A stretch of DNA of 64,000 nt from Pararhodobacter zhoushanensis. GTDB lineage: Bacteria; Pseudomonadota; Alphaproteobacteria; Rhodobacterales; Rhodobacteraceae. Within the stretch, counting starts at the first letter, position 1, and each line of letters opens with the position of its first letter. The stretch lies in assembly GCF_025949695.1 (NCBI RefSeq), contig NZ_JAPDFL010000001.1, positions 1 to 64,000 on the forward strand. The letters run 5' to 3'. This document shows positions 50,665-60,002 of this stretch, piece after piece. A program made the position numbers and the translations under genes. The notes under the pieces are model-generated. The model had not been told where the DNA came from. It did not search any database and saw nothing but the letters and a program-made list of their open reading frames with translations.

Positions 50665-52104
50665 ATGGACGACCGCTACGGCGCTTTGCATCTGTTCATC
50701 GACGGCGAGTGGCTGGGGGCCGGGGGCCGCCAGACCGAAGACGTGATCAACCCCGCCACCGGCGAGGCCATCGGCACCCTGCCCCACGCGACGCCCGGCG
50801 ATCTGGACCGCGCGGCGGCGGCTGCCGGGGCGGCGTTCGCAAGCTGGCGCCGGGTGCCGGCGTTTGAGCGCGCGCAGATCCTGCGCAAGGCGGCGCAGTT
50901 GCTGCGCGAGCGTGCCGATCTGATCGGCACGCGGATGACACTGGAGCAGGGCAAACCCTTTGCCGAGGCGCGGCTAGAGGCGCTGATCTCGGCCGATATC
51001 TTCGACTACACGGCGGATGAGGGGCGGCGCACCTATGGCCGCATCATCCCCGCCCGCGTGCCCGGCATGCGCTGGATGGTCACGCGCGAACCCGTGGGGC
51101 CTGTCGCGGCCTTCACGCCGTGGAACTTCCCCTGCGTGATCCCGGCGCGCAAGATTTCCGCCGCCTTGGCGACGGGCTGCACGATGGTGATCAAACCGTC
51201 CGAAGAAACCCCCGCCTCGGTGCTCGAAATCGCCCGCGCGTTGCAGGATGCGGGCCTGCCCGCGGGCGTGCTGAACGTGGTTTACGGCGTGCCCGCCGAG
51301 GTCAGCGCGCATCTGATCGCCGCCGAGCCGATCCGCAAGATCACCTTCACCGGCTCGACCGGCGTGGGCCAACAGCTGGCGGTTCTGGCCGCCAAGGCCG
51401 GGGTGAAACGCGCGACGATGGAACTGGGCGGCCATGCGCCGGTGATGGTGTTCGAGGATGCCGATATCGACGCCGCCGTGCAGGCGATGGTCGGTGCCAA
51501 GTTCCGCAACGCAGGCCAGATCTGCATCGCACCGACGCGGTTCTATCTGCACGACTCGGTGCATGACCGCTTTGTCGAAGGCTTCGCGGCGGCTGCCGCC
51601 AAGATCAGGATGGGCGACGGGATGGACCCGGCCTCGACAATGGGCCCCTTGGCCAACAACCGCCGCGTCGCGGCGATGGAGGCGCTGGTGGCCGATGCCG
51701 TGGATCACGGCGCGGGGCTGCGTCTGGGTGGCAATCCCGGCGGCAACCGGGGCTATTTCTTTGAGCCGACGGTGCTGACCGATGTGCCCGCCAACGCGCG
51801 GATCATGAATGAAGAGCCCTTCGGCCCGGTCGCCGTGACCGCGCGGTTCAGCACGCTCGATGAGGTGATCGAACAGGCCAACCGCCTGCCCTTTGGTCTG
51901 GCCTCTTACGCCTTCACCCAAGATACCCGCATCGCTTCGGCGCTTGCGGACCGGGTCGAGGCCGGGATGCTCGGCATCAACAACGTCGCCATCAACATGC
52001 CCGAAACCCCCTTCGGCGGGGTCAAGCAGTCCGGCTACGGATCGGAAGGCGGGTCCGAGGGTATGGACGCCTATCTTGTCACCAAAACCGTTTCTCAATC
52101 GTAA
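50665..52104 (+). CDS. NAD(P)+-dependent aldehyde dehydrogenase (vanillin/benzaldehyde dehydrogenase-like)
   Basis: This 479-residue ALDH would oxidise the vanillin or 4-hydroxybenzaldehyde released by the hydratase-lyase. It has FTPWNFPCVIPARKISAALATGC (substrate/cofactor Asn), FTGSTGVGQQL (NAD), MELGGHAPVMVFEDAD (general-base Glu) and NAGQICIAPTRF (nucleophile Cys). The C-terminal NMPETPFGGVKQSGYGSEGG is of the succinate-semialdehyde/benzaldehyde type. The start at 50665 follows GAGGAAGACGCAC. Confidence 0.88.
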   Translation: MDDRYGALHLFIDGEWLGAGGRQTEDVINPATGEAIGTLPHATPGDLDRAAAAAGAAFASWRRVPAFERAQILRKAAQLLRERADLIGTRMTLEQGKPFAEARLEALISADIFDYTADEGRRTYGRIIPARVPGMRWMVTREPVGPVAAFTPWNFPCVIPARKISAALATGCTMVIKPSEETPASVLEIARALQDAGLPAGVLNVVYGVPAEVSAHLIAAEPIRKITFTGSTGVGQQLAVLAAKAGVKRATMELGGHAPVMVFEDADIDAAVQAMVGAKFRNAGQICIAPTRFYLHDSVHDRFVEGFAAAAAKIRMGDGMDPASTMGPLANNRRVAAMEALVADAVDHGAGLRLGGNPGGNRGYFFEPTVLTDVPANARIMNEEPFGPVAVTARFSTLDEVIEQANRLPFGLASYAFTQDTRIASALADRVEAGMLGINNVAINMPETPFGGVKQSGYGSEGGSEGMDAYLVTKTVSQS

Positions 52105-52114
52105 AGAGGCCATC

Positions 52115-52954
52115 ATGACCAAGCAACAAGACCCCTGGGGCACCGATGTCCTCGTTGATTTCGAGGACGGCATCGCCTGGGTGCAGATCAACCGCCCCGA
52201 CAAGCGCAACGCCATGTCGGTCGGTCTGGCGCATGAGATGAACGCAACGCTCGATGCGCTGGAAATCGACGACCGCGCGGGCGTGATCGTGCTGACCGGC
52301 GTGGGCGAGGCGTTCTCGTCCGGCATGGACCTGAAGGACTTCTTCCGCGCCACCGATGGCGTGTCGGATGTCGAACGCATGCGCGCCTATCGCTCGACCC
52401 GCGCGTGGCAGTGGCGCACGCTGATGCATTACGCCAAGCCGACCATCGCCATGGTCAACGGCTGGTGCTTTGGCGGGGCCTTCACGCCGCTGATCTGCTG
52501 CGATCTGGCGATCTCGTCGGATGATGCGGTCTTTGGCCTGTCGGAAATCAACTGGGGCATCATCCCCGGCGGCGTGGTCTCCAAGGCGATCTCGACCGTG
52601 ATGAGTGACCGCAAGGCGATGTATTACGTGATGACCGGCGAGAAATTCGACGGCAAGAAAGCCGCCGAGCTGAACCTGGTCAACGAATCCGTGCCCGCCG
52701 ATCAGCTGCGCGCGCGCACGACCGAACTGGCGAAGGTGCTGTTGGAGAAGAACCCGACGGTGCTGCGTCAGGCGCGCATGGGGTATAAATACGCCCGCTA
52801 CATGGATTGGGAGCAGGCGGCGGAATACCTGACCGCCAAGGGCGACCAGACCACTTTTGTGGACCCCGAAAAGGGCCGTCAGCAGGGTCTGAAACAGTTC
52901 CTCGACGACAAGACCTATCGCCCCGGCCTCGGCGCCTATTCGCGCGAGAGCTGA
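52115..52954 (+). CDS. p-Hydroxycinnamoyl-CoA hydratase/lyase (feruloyl-CoA hydratase), copy 2
   Basis: This 279-residue enzyme is the more canonical of the two: SSGMDLKDFFR (Met71, as in Pseudomonas), VNGWCFGGAF, FGLSEINWGIIPGG (Glu144), EYLTAKGDQ (Tyr238) and KTYRPGLGAY. It turns feruloyl/coumaroyl-CoA into aldehyde plus acetyl-CoA. It lies between its aldehyde dehydrogenase (10 bp) and the acyl-CoA dehydrogenase (adjacent TGA-ATG), so synthetase, lyase and aldehyde oxidation are encoded in one operon. Confidence 0.9.
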   Translation: MTKQQDPWGTDVLVDFEDGIAWVQINRPDKRNAMSVGLAHEMNATLDALEIDDRAGVIVLTGVGEAFSSGMDLKDFFRATDGVSDVERMRAYRSTRAWQWRTLMHYAKPTIAMVNGWCFGGAFTPLICCDLAISSDDAVFGLSEINWGIIPGGVVSKAISTVMSDRKAMYYVMTGEKFDGKKAAELNLVNESVPADQLRARTTELAKVLLEKNPTVLRQARMGYKYARYMDWEQAAEYLTAKGDQTTFVDPEKGRQQGLKQFLDDKTYRPGLGAYSRES

Positions 52955-55213
52955 ATGCGTCTGATCCCCGGTGACGAAGAGAGGATGCTGCGCGATTCAG
53001 CGCGGCGTCTGCTGGCGGGTGGGGCCTCGTGGGCTGACTTCGCCGAACAGGGCTGGCTGGCGCTGCCGGTGCCCGAGGCTTTCGGCGGTCTGGGCGGTGC
53101 TGCCAGCACGGTCGCCGTGCTGGCCGAGGAGATGGGCCGCGCGCGGGTGGTTGAGCGGTGGGTTGCCGGGGCCGTGCTGCCTGCCGTGCTGATCGACGCT
53201 TTGGCAAGCGAGGCGCAAAAGGCCCGCTGGCTGCCCGCGATGGCAGAGGGCACGCTGCGCGTGGCCTTCGCGCATGTCGAGCGGGGGGACGGGCTGCTGT
53301 CGGTCGCAACGCGCTGGGACGGTGCGCTGACCGGCGCGAAGGCGGCGGTGTTTGATGGCGACAAGGCCGGGCTGTTGCTGGTGACGGCTCAGACCCCGGC
53401 GGGGCTGGGCCTGTTCGCGGTGGCACCTGCGGGCCTGACGCCCTACGCCACCGTTGACGGCGGGATTGCGGCGGATCTGGTGCTGGACAGCACGCCGGGT
53501 GAGGTGCTGGGCGATCCGGCAGTGGACGCCAGCCCCGGCCTGCTGCAAGCCCTCGACCACGCCAATGCGGCGGCCTGTTCCGAGGCCGTCGGCGCGATGG
53601 CCGCGCTGCTGGAAGCGACGGTCAGCTATACGAAGGAGCGGGTGCAATTCGGCCAGCCGCTCGCGAAATTTCAGGCGCTGCGGCACCGCATGGCCGAGAT
53701 GGCGGTCAAGCTGGAAGAGGCGCGCGCCTCGGCCCTGCTGGCGGCTTTGTCGCTGGGCATGGAACCCTTGGAGCGTGCGCGGGGTGTGTCCGGTGCGCGT
53801 GCCAAGATCGGCAAGCTGTCCCGCTCGGTGGCGCAAGAGGCGATCCAGTTGCATGGCGCGATGGGCTTCTCGGAGGAGATGCCAGTCGGCGGCTGGTTCA
53901 AGCGGCTCTATGCGCTGGAAAACACCTGGGGGGCCACGGCGTTCCACTTGCAGCGCTATGGCGAGGCCCTGCGTGACCCGGCGCTGCGCGAGCAAGGCTT
54001 GCTGCGGGCCGGCGCGGATGACGGCGGGATGAACCTTGCGCTGAGCAAGGACGATCTGGCCTTCCGCGATGAGGTGCGCGCGTTCTTTGACGCCACGCTC
54101 GACGCTGACACCAAACGGGCCGAGCGGCTGAACCCCTCGTTCCTGGCCCATCCCCCGATCGGGCTCAGCTGGCTGCAAAAGCTCCCCGCTGGCTGGGCCG
54201 CGCCCTCGTGGCCCGCTGAACATGGCGGGTCCGGCTGGACGCTGACGCAGCGCTACCTCTTTGACCAAGAAAGCGAGCGCGCCGGTGAGCCGCATTTCCG
54301 CGGTGCCAGTTTCAAGATGATCGCGCCGGTGTTGATGCGCTATGGCACGCCCGCGCAGCAAGCGCGTTATCTGCCGCGCATCCTGAACGGGCAGGATTTC
54401 TGGGCGCAGGGCTATTCCGAGCCGGGCTCGGGGTCCGATCTTGCCAGCCTGTCGTGCAAGGCGGTGCGCGACGGCGACAGCTATGTGGTGAACGGCTCAA
54501 AGATCTGGTCCACCCACGCCCACCACGCCACCCGCATGTTCGCGCTGGTGCGCACCGATGACAGCGGCAAGAAGCAACAGGGCATCAGTTTTCTGCTGAT
54601 AGACATGAACGCGCCGGGTGTGTCGGTGAAACCGATCCGCTCGATCTGCGGCACGCATGAATTCAACCAGACGTTTTTCGACGCTGTGCGCGTCCCCGCC
54701 AGTGATCTGGTGGGGGCAGAGGGCGACGGGTGGGAGATCGCCAAGTACCTCTTGGAATTCGAGCGCGGCGGGGCTTTCGCCGGGGGGCTGCTGCGGGCGC
54801 TCTATGCGCGGTTGTGGCGGATGGCGGAAGCGTCGGGCCTGACCGATGATCCGCTGTTCATGGCCCGCTTTGCCGAAATCGGCACGGATATCGACGCCAA
54901 TGACATGCTGGAACTGACGGCGATGTCGGCGGTGCAGGCGGGCGGCAATCCGGGCGCCGTGCCCTCATCCGTGATGAAGATCGAGCGCAGCCGCATCCGG
55001 CAGGCGATCACCGAGCTGGGGGCCTATAGCCTTGGCCCCGACGCGCTGCGGTGGGAGCCGCACCGGCCGCTGCACGATTTGCCGGTCGAGGAGGAGCTGG
55101 CTGAGGACCGCAAGGTCGCAAGTGCCGTTTACATCAATGCGCGCTCGCAGAGCATCTTTGGCGGTTCGAACGAGATCCAGCTGGAGATCATCGCGCGGGT
55201 GCTGTTGGGCTGA
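52955..55213 (+). CDS. Fused tandem acyl-CoA dehydrogenase
   Basis: This 752-residue protein contains two acyl-CoA dehydrogenase halves. Residues 1-350 contain KERVQFGQPLAKFQALRHRMAEM and AIQLHGAMGFSEEMPVGGWFKRLYALE. Residues 370-752 contain WAQGYSEPGSGSDLASLSCKAVRDG (FAD/substrate loop), SKIWSTHAH and a final SQSIFGGSNEIQLEIIARVLLG. Many proteobacteria encode such pairs as separate subunits. In this operon a role in converting dihydroferuloyl- or phloretoyl-CoA to the hydroxycinnamoyl-CoA (as HcaD does in Acinetobacter) is the best inference. It starts directly after the lyase stop. Confidence 0.87.
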   Translation: MRLIPGDEERMLRDSARRLLAGGASWADFAEQGWLALPVPEAFGGLGGAASTVAVLAEEMGRARVVERWVAGAVLPAVLIDALASEAQKARWLPAMAEGTLRVAFAHVERGDGLLSVATRWDGALTGAKAAVFDGDKAGLLLVTAQTPAGLGLFAVAPAGLTPYATVDGGIAADLVLDSTPGEVLGDPAVDASPGLLQALDHANAAACSEAVGAMAALLEATVSYTKERVQFGQPLAKFQALRHRMAEMAVKLEEARASALLAALSLGMEPLERARGVSGARAKIGKLSRSVAQEAIQLHGAMGFSEEMPVGGWFKRLYALENTWGATAFHLQRYGEALRDPALREQGLLRAGADDGGMNLALSKDDLAFRDEVRAFFDATLDADTKRAERLNPSFLAHPPIGLSWLQKLPAGWAAPSWPAEHGGSGWTLTQRYLFDQESERAGEPHFRGASFKMIAPVLMRYGTPAQQARYLPRILNGQDFWAQGYSEPGSGSDLASLSCKAVRDGDSYVVNGSKIWSTHAHHATRMFALVRTDDSGKKQQGISFLLIDMNAPGVSVKPIRSICGTHEFNQTFFDAVRVPASDLVGAEGDGWEIAKYLLEFERGGAFAGGLLRALYARLWRMAEASGLTDDPLFMARFAEIGTDIDANDMLELTAMSAVQAGGNPGAVPSSVMKIERSRIRQAITELGAYSLGPDALRWEPHRPLHDLPVEEELAEDRKVASAVYINARSQSIFGGSNEIQLEIIARVLLG

Positions 55214-55274
55214 GGGGCTTGTCCCCCGCGCGCCCTCGCGGCACAACGGAGCACCCACAACGCAGCCCGGACCC

Positions 55275-55748
55275 ATGGCCAAGACCACCCCCGCCACCCA
55301 AGCCTTGCTGCGCGCGAAACTGGCGTTCGAGCTGGTGCCCTATGACTATGACCCCGGTGCCGAACGCGTCGGTCTGCAGGCCGCCGCAGCGATGGGCGCG
55401 GACCCGGCGCAGGTGTTCAAGACGCTGATGGTCGATCTGGACGGCAACGCAGTCTGCGCGGTGCTGCCGTCCGATGCCGAGCTGAACATGAAGAAGCTGG
55501 CGGCAGCGCTGGGGGGCAAATCGGCGAAGATGATGCAGCCAGCGGATGCCGAGCGGCGCACGGGCTACAAGGTCGGCGGGGTCAGTCCGCTGGGACAGAA
55601 GCGCGCGGTGCCGACTGTGCTGGACGCCAGCGCCCATGATTGGCCGCAGATCTACGTGAACGGCGGGCAGCGCGGGTTGCAGATCCGCCTCGCGCCCGGT
55701 GATCTGGTAGCCGCCCTTCGCTGCACCGTCATCGACCTGCTGCGCTAA
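55275..55748 (+). CDS. ybaK: Cys-tRNA(Pro)/Cys-tRNA(Cys) deacylase YbaK/EbsC
   Basis: This is a 157-residue editing-domain protein that removes mischarged Cys from tRNA-Pro. It has FELVPYDYDPGAERVGLQAA, QVFKTLMVDLDGNAVCAVLP (with the catalytic Lys), LNMKKLAAALGGKSAKMM, and GYKVGGVSPLGQKRAVPTVLD. A housekeeping gene, it closes the plus-strand run and overlaps the end of the convergent FAD enzyme gene by four bases. Confidence 0.9.
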   Translation: MAKTTPATQALLRAKLAFELVPYDYDPGAERVGLQAAAAMGADPAQVFKTLMVDLDGNAVCAVLPSDAELNMKKLAAALGGKSAKMMQPADAERRTGYKVGGVSPLGQKRAVPTVLDASAHDWPQIYVNGGQRGLQIRLAPGDLVAALRCTVIDLLR

Positions 55749-57112
55749 CCTTCCTGCCCCAGCTTGCCGGGGTTCATGATGCCCTGCGGGTCCAGCGCGG
55801 CCTTGAGCGCCTTCATCAGATCGACCCCCGCCCCATGCTCGCGCCGCAGGTATTTCAGCTTGGAAATCCCCACGCCATGCTCGCCTGAAAACGTGCCTTC
55901 CATGTCCATCGTGCGCTGATAAAGGCGTTCGGCCAGACGCTCGGCCTCGGCCAGTTCCTCGGGGATTTCGGGCTTGATCAGATAACCGACGTGGAAATTC
56001 CCGTCGCCCACATGGCCGATGATCTTGACCGGAAAGGGGGCCGTATCGGCATCGGCGCGGGCGGCCAGAACCGCCTCGGCCAGCCGCGAGATCGGGACGC
56101 AGACATCGGTGGTATAGGTCTTGCAACCGGGGCGCAGGGACTGGTTGGAATAGATCGTTTCGTGCCGCGCCTTCCACAGCCGCGCGCGGTCTTCGGTCCG
56201 CGTGGACCAGTCGAAATCGGACCCGCCATTGCCCCGCGCCAGGTCGCGGACGGTTTCGGATTGCTCCTGCACCCAGCGCTCAGACCCGTGGAACTCCAGA
56301 AACAGCGTCGGCGCGCGTTTCAATCCCAGACCGGCATGAGCGTTGGCGGCATCGACCGCGACCTCGTCCAGAAACTCGATCCGCGCGACGGGCAGCGCGG
56401 ATTGCATCGTCTCGACCACGGTCTGCACGGCCCCGGCCATGGTAGCGAAGCTGCAGATGGCCGAGGCGATGACTTCAGGGATCGGGTGCAACTTGACGGT
56501 AACTTCGGTGATCACGCCCAGCGTACCCTCGGCCCCGACAAAGAGCTTGGTCAGGTCATACCCGGTCGAGGATTTCTTGACCCGCCGCCCGGTGCTAACC
56601 ACCTCGCCACTGGCGGTGACGACTTTCAGCGCGATGACCGTCTCGCGCATGGTGCCATAGCGCACGGCGGTGGTGCCCGACGCGCGGGTCGAGGCCATGC
56701 CGCCCAGCGACGCATCGGCACCGGGATCGACGGTGAACATCAGCCCGCTGTCGCGCAGATGCTCGTTCAGCTGTTTGCGGGTGACACCGGCCTGCACGAC
56801 CGCGTCGAAATCTTCGGCATGGACGGCGAGGATCTTGTTCATCCGCGTCATGTCCAGACTGACGCCGCCGCGCAGCGGGATGGTGTGGCCCTCCATCGAC
56901 GAGCCGGCACCGAAGGGCACGACGGGCGTGCCATGCGCCGCGCAGATTTTCACCGCCGTGACCACATCCGCCTCGGACTCGACAAATACCACGCCGTCGG
57001 GGCGGTGCAGGGGCTGGCGGCTCATGTCGTGGCCGTGGTGGTCGCGGACGGCGGGGTTGGTCGAGACCTTCTCGCCCAGCGCGGCGATCAGGTCGGTGAC
57101 GGCAGCGCTCAT
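55745..57112 (-). CDS. FAD-linked D-2-hydroxyacid dehydrogenase (D-lactate/D-mandelate dehydrogenase-like)
   Basis: This 455-residue VAO-type flavoprotein has the PP-loop VVPFGAGSSMEGHT, VDPGADASLGGMASTRASGT and KKSSTGYDLTKLFVGAEGTLGVIT for FAD. Metal and substrate residues are in HVGDGNFH and SGEHGVG. The family oxidises D-lactate and related D-hydroxyacids to ketoacids. With an FMN L-hydroxyacid dehydrogenase, a ThDP decarboxylase and an aldehyde dehydrogenase in one operon it fits an (R)-mandelate-type dehydrogenase. Its ATG overlaps the FMN gene's stop (ATGA). Confidence 0.87.
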   Translation of the reverse strand: MSAAVTDLIAALGEKVSTNPAVRDHHGHDMSRQPLHRPDGVVFVESEADVVTAVKICAAHGTPVVPFGAGSSMEGHTIPLRGGVSLDMTRMNKILAVHAEDFDAVVQAGVTRKQLNEHLRDSGLMFTVDPGADASLGGMASTRASGTTAVRYGTMRETVIALKVVTASGEVVSTGRRVKKSSTGYDLTKLFVGAEGTLGVITEVTVKLHPIPEVIASAICSFATMAGAVQTVVETMQSALPVARIEFLDEVAVDAANAHAGLGLKRAPTLFLEFHGSERWVQEQSETVRDLARGNGGSDFDWSTRTEDRARLWKARHETIYSNQSLRPGCKTYTTDVCVPISRLAEAVLAARADADTAPFPVKIIGHVGDGNFHVGYLIKPEIPEELAEAERLAERLYQRTMDMEGTFSGEHGVGISKLKYLRREHGAGVDLMKALKAALDPQGIMNPGKLGQEG

Positions 57113-58293
57113 GCGTCAAACCTCCAAGCGCCGGGATGATGCGTGGCGAGGGTGGCGATCTGATCGGTCGTGGTGACGCCCGATTGCGCCATCGCCAGCG
57201 TCAGCTCTTCGATCAGCGCGCCCGCCATATGCTGCGCACCCAGATCGCCGATGCCGCCCAGACCCAGCATGAACGCCCGTCCGGCAAAGACGCCCTTTGC
57301 CCCAAGCGCCAGCGCGCGCAGCACGTCAACGCCTGCGGTCACACCGCTGTCCAGCATCACCGTGGCGCGGCTGCCAACCGCCGCAGCAATGGCGGGCAGC
57401 ATGTCGACGCTGGCGGGGGACGCGTCAAACTGGCGACCGCCGTGGTTCGACACCACGATCCCGTCGATGCCCAGCGAGACCGCCTTTTCGGCGTCCTTGG
57501 GATGCAGGATCCCCTTGACCATCATCGGCCCTTTCCAGCGGTCGCGCAGGCGGGCCAGCACCTCCCAATCAAAGCCGCCGCCGACGTGCTGGCCGACATA
57601 GCGGGCTGAAACGTCGCGACCGGGGCCTGAATACCGCTCGATATTGGCAAAGGTCGGGATGCCGCGCTTGGCGATGGCCAGCGCCCAGGGCCAGGCGATC
57701 CCGGCTTGCCAGAGCATCCCCGCCGTCAGCTTGAATGGCATGCCGAACCCGTTGCGCATGTCGCGCGGGCGCTTGGTGCGGGCAGGCACGTCCAGCGTCG
57801 CGGCCAGCACCTTGGCCCCGGCTGCATCGGCGCGCGCGGCCAGATCGAAGGTCACGCGGTGGTCATCGGCCGCCAGCGGATAAAGCTGGAACCACGTCAC
57901 ATCAGGGGCCAGCGCGCAAACGGTTTCAATCGTTTCGGTCGCCAGTGTGCCGACCATATAGGGGATGTTGCGCGCCTGCGCGGCCTGCGCGAAAAGGCGG
58001 GTCGCGCCGGGCCACATGATACCGTCAAAGCCGATCGGTGCGATGCCGATGGGGGCGGCGTAGCGGTGGCCGAACAGCTCGGTCTCGGGACTGGCAGCGC
58101 CGACGCTCACGCCATAGCGCGGCACCACCTGCACCGATTGCAGTGCCGCACGGTTGCGCGGCATGCCGGTTTCGTCCCCCGCCCCGCCTTGCAGGAACTC
58201 AAACGCAAAGCGCGGCATGCGCCAGCGCGCGCGGCGCTCCAGATCCGAGACCATCGGGTATTGGCGGCGCAGCTGGGCGAGGGTCGGGTCCAT
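57109..58293 (-). CDS. FMN-dependent alpha-hydroxyacid dehydrogenase ((S)-mandelate dehydrogenase-like)
   Basis: This 394-residue TIM-barrel flavoprotein of the glycolate oxidase/MdlB family has APIGIAPIGFDGIMWPGA, ATLDVPARTKRPRDMRNG, MVKGILHPKDAEKAVSLGIDG and VVSNHGGRQFDASPASVDMLP with the catalytic His. The LDVP and long RDMRNG loop are seen in lactate and mandelate dehydrogenases. It would oxidise the (S)-enantiomer of an aromatic hydroxyacid to the aryl glyoxylate. One-base overlap with the decarboxylase gene (TGATG) couples translation. Confidence 0.87.
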   Translation of the reverse strand: MDPTLAQLRRQYPMVSDLERRARWRMPRFAFEFLQGGAGDETGMPRNRAALQSVQVVPRYGVSVGAASPETELFGHRYAAPIGIAPIGFDGIMWPGATRLFAQAAQARNIPYMVGTLATETIETVCALAPDVTWFQLYPLAADDHRVTFDLAARADAAGAKVLAATLDVPARTKRPRDMRNGFGMPFKLTAGMLWQAGIAWPWALAIAKRGIPTFANIERYSGPGRDVSARYVGQHVGGGFDWEVLARLRDRWKGPMMVKGILHPKDAEKAVSLGIDGIVVSNHGGRQFDASPASVDMLPAIAAAVGSRATVMLDSGVTAGVDVLRALALGAKGVFAGRAFMLGLGGIGDLGAQHMAGALIEELTLAMAQSGVTTTDQIATLATHHPGAWRFDA

Positions 58294-59993
58294 CAGTAAC
58301 TCACAATAACCTCAAGCAGCGCCTGCTGCCCGGCTTTGGTGGCGGCCAGCGCGCGCTGGATCGCGGCGGGCAGATCGGCGCCATCTTCGACCCGCTCGGC
58401 ATGCGCGCCATGCGCGCGGGCAATGGCGGCGTGGTCGGGCATCGCGTTCAGCGCGGTGATCGGCATGGTGTTGGCCTGCGCCGCCTTGCCTTCGGGGTAC
58501 ATGTACAGGGTCGAGCGGCGCACGGCGTTCCAGATGCCGTTGTTGAACACCACGGTCAGCAGCGGCAGACCCAGCGACGCGGCGGTCTGATGGCAGGCCA
58601 CGGGGTTGGCAAACAGGTACGAGCCATCGCCGACACAGGCGATCACCTGCCGGTCCGGCGCGCCCAGTTGCACGCCCAGCGCCGCGGCCATGCCCCAGCC
58701 GAGGCCACCCGACAGGGGCGAGCCGAACAGCGTGTTGGGCGCGCGGAACTCCATGACCGAGGGATCGACGCCCAGCTCATTGACGAAGGTGGTCTTGTCG
58801 TCGGCGGCATCCGACAGGCATTTCGACACATAGGCCGGGTTCATCGGCCTGCCCTGACCCGCCGCGACGCGCTTGGCGACGCCTTCGGCGGCAGCCTGCC
58901 GAAAGGAGGCGACGCGGGCGCGGCGCTCGGTATGGGCGGTGTCGGTGGCGACCTCATCCAGCGCGGCGCTGAGTGCGTGCAGCGTGGGGGTGATCCCCCC
59001 GGCCAGCGAGATGTCGATGGGGAAGCCGCGCGCGGGCACCGCCTGATGCAGCGGGTCCGGCCCCAGCGCGATGATCACGCAATCCTCGGGCGGCTGCACG
59101 GCTTCGGGGATCCACGGCACCATGGCATTCAGCGCGACGATGACATCGGCGTCCTTGATCCAAGGCGTCGGCTCACGGCCTGCGTGCATCGGATGCGTCG
59201 TCGGCAGGGCCTGCCGGATCGACCAGTATTCCACCACCGGGATCGCGTGTTTCTCGGCCAGCGCCGCCAGCGGCTCGAACCCTGCCAGATGGTCGGGGCT
59301 TTGCGAGATGATCACCGGGCGCTTGGCCCCGGCCAGTGCCTTGGCGGCGGCGCGGACGGCGTCAGGATGCGCGGCGCCATACGAGGTCGGCGCGACATTC
59401 GAACCGGGGCGGTGCGGCGGCAGCGGCTTGGCTTCGGCCAGAACCTCACGCGGCAGGCTCAGGTATACCGGCCCACGCGGCTCGCTCATGGCGATGGACA
59501 CAGCGCGGTCGACGATCGCCCCGCCCTGCTCGGGATAGCGCAGCTCATAGTCCCACTTGACCACCTCGCGGATCATCGCCGCCTGATCGCGCATCTCCTG
59601 CCCCCAGTGGATCGGCGACGAGCGCGACCCAAAGCGGTTGCCCTCGGTCAAGGGCGTGCGGCCCGAGCACATCACCACCGGGATATTCTCGGACTTGGCG
59701 TTGATCAGGCCCATGACCGCATTCGCCAGCCCGACGTTCACATGCACCATCACCCCCGCCGGTTTCCCGGTGGCAAGGTAATAGCCATGCGCCATGCCCA
59801 GCGCGACGTTTTCATGGGTGATCGTGTGCACCACCGGCAGGTCCAGCCCGCTTTCGGCGGTGTTGGCATAGGCCTCGATGATCGACGGGAAATCGGTGCC
59901 GCCATTGGCCAGCAGCACGTCAACCCCGGCGGATTTCAACCGGCTGAGAACGTCTTCGGCAGCGGTGGTGCCGGTGGGGGGCGTATAGGTCAT
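58293..59993 (-). CDS. Thiamine-diphosphate enzyme, benzoylformate decarboxylase-like
   Basis: This 566-residue ThDP enzyme has THENVALGMAHGYYLA with the cofactor-activating Glu, and CVGDGSYLFANP...VVFNNGIWNAV, the G-D-G-S to N-N ThDP/Mg site. Acetolactate-synthase-like enzymes and decarboxylases share this fold; the Ser/His set of Pseudomonas MdlC is only partly matched (LANGGTDFPS near residue 30). In the operon between the two hydroxyacid dehydrogenases and an aldehyde dehydrogenase, decarboxylation of an aryl glyoxylate to the benzaldehyde is the simplest role. Confidence 0.82.
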   Translation of the reverse strand: MTYTPPTGTTAAEDVLSRLKSAGVDVLLANGGTDFPSIIEAYANTAESGLDLPVVHTITHENVALGMAHGYYLATGKPAGVMVHVNVGLANAVMGLINAKSENIPVVMCSGRTPLTEGNRFGSRSSPIHWGQEMRDQAAMIREVVKWDYELRYPEQGGAIVDRAVSIAMSEPRGPVYLSLPREVLAEAKPLPPHRPGSNVAPTSYGAAHPDAVRAAAKALAGAKRPVIISQSPDHLAGFEPLAALAEKHAIPVVEYWSIRQALPTTHPMHAGREPTPWIKDADVIVALNAMVPWIPEAVQPPEDCVIIALGPDPLHQAVPARGFPIDISLAGGITPTLHALSAALDEVATDTAHTERRARVASFRQAAAEGVAKRVAAGQGRPMNPAYVSKCLSDAADDKTTFVNELGVDPSVMEFRAPNTLFGSPLSGGLGWGMAAALGVQLGAPDRQVIACVGDGSYLFANPVACHQTAASLGLPLLTVVFNNGIWNAVRRSTLYMYPEGKAAQANTMPITALNAMPDHAAIARAHGAHAERVEDGADLPAAIQRALAATKAGQQALLEVIVSY

Positions 59994-60002
59994 GCGGGCC
60001 TC

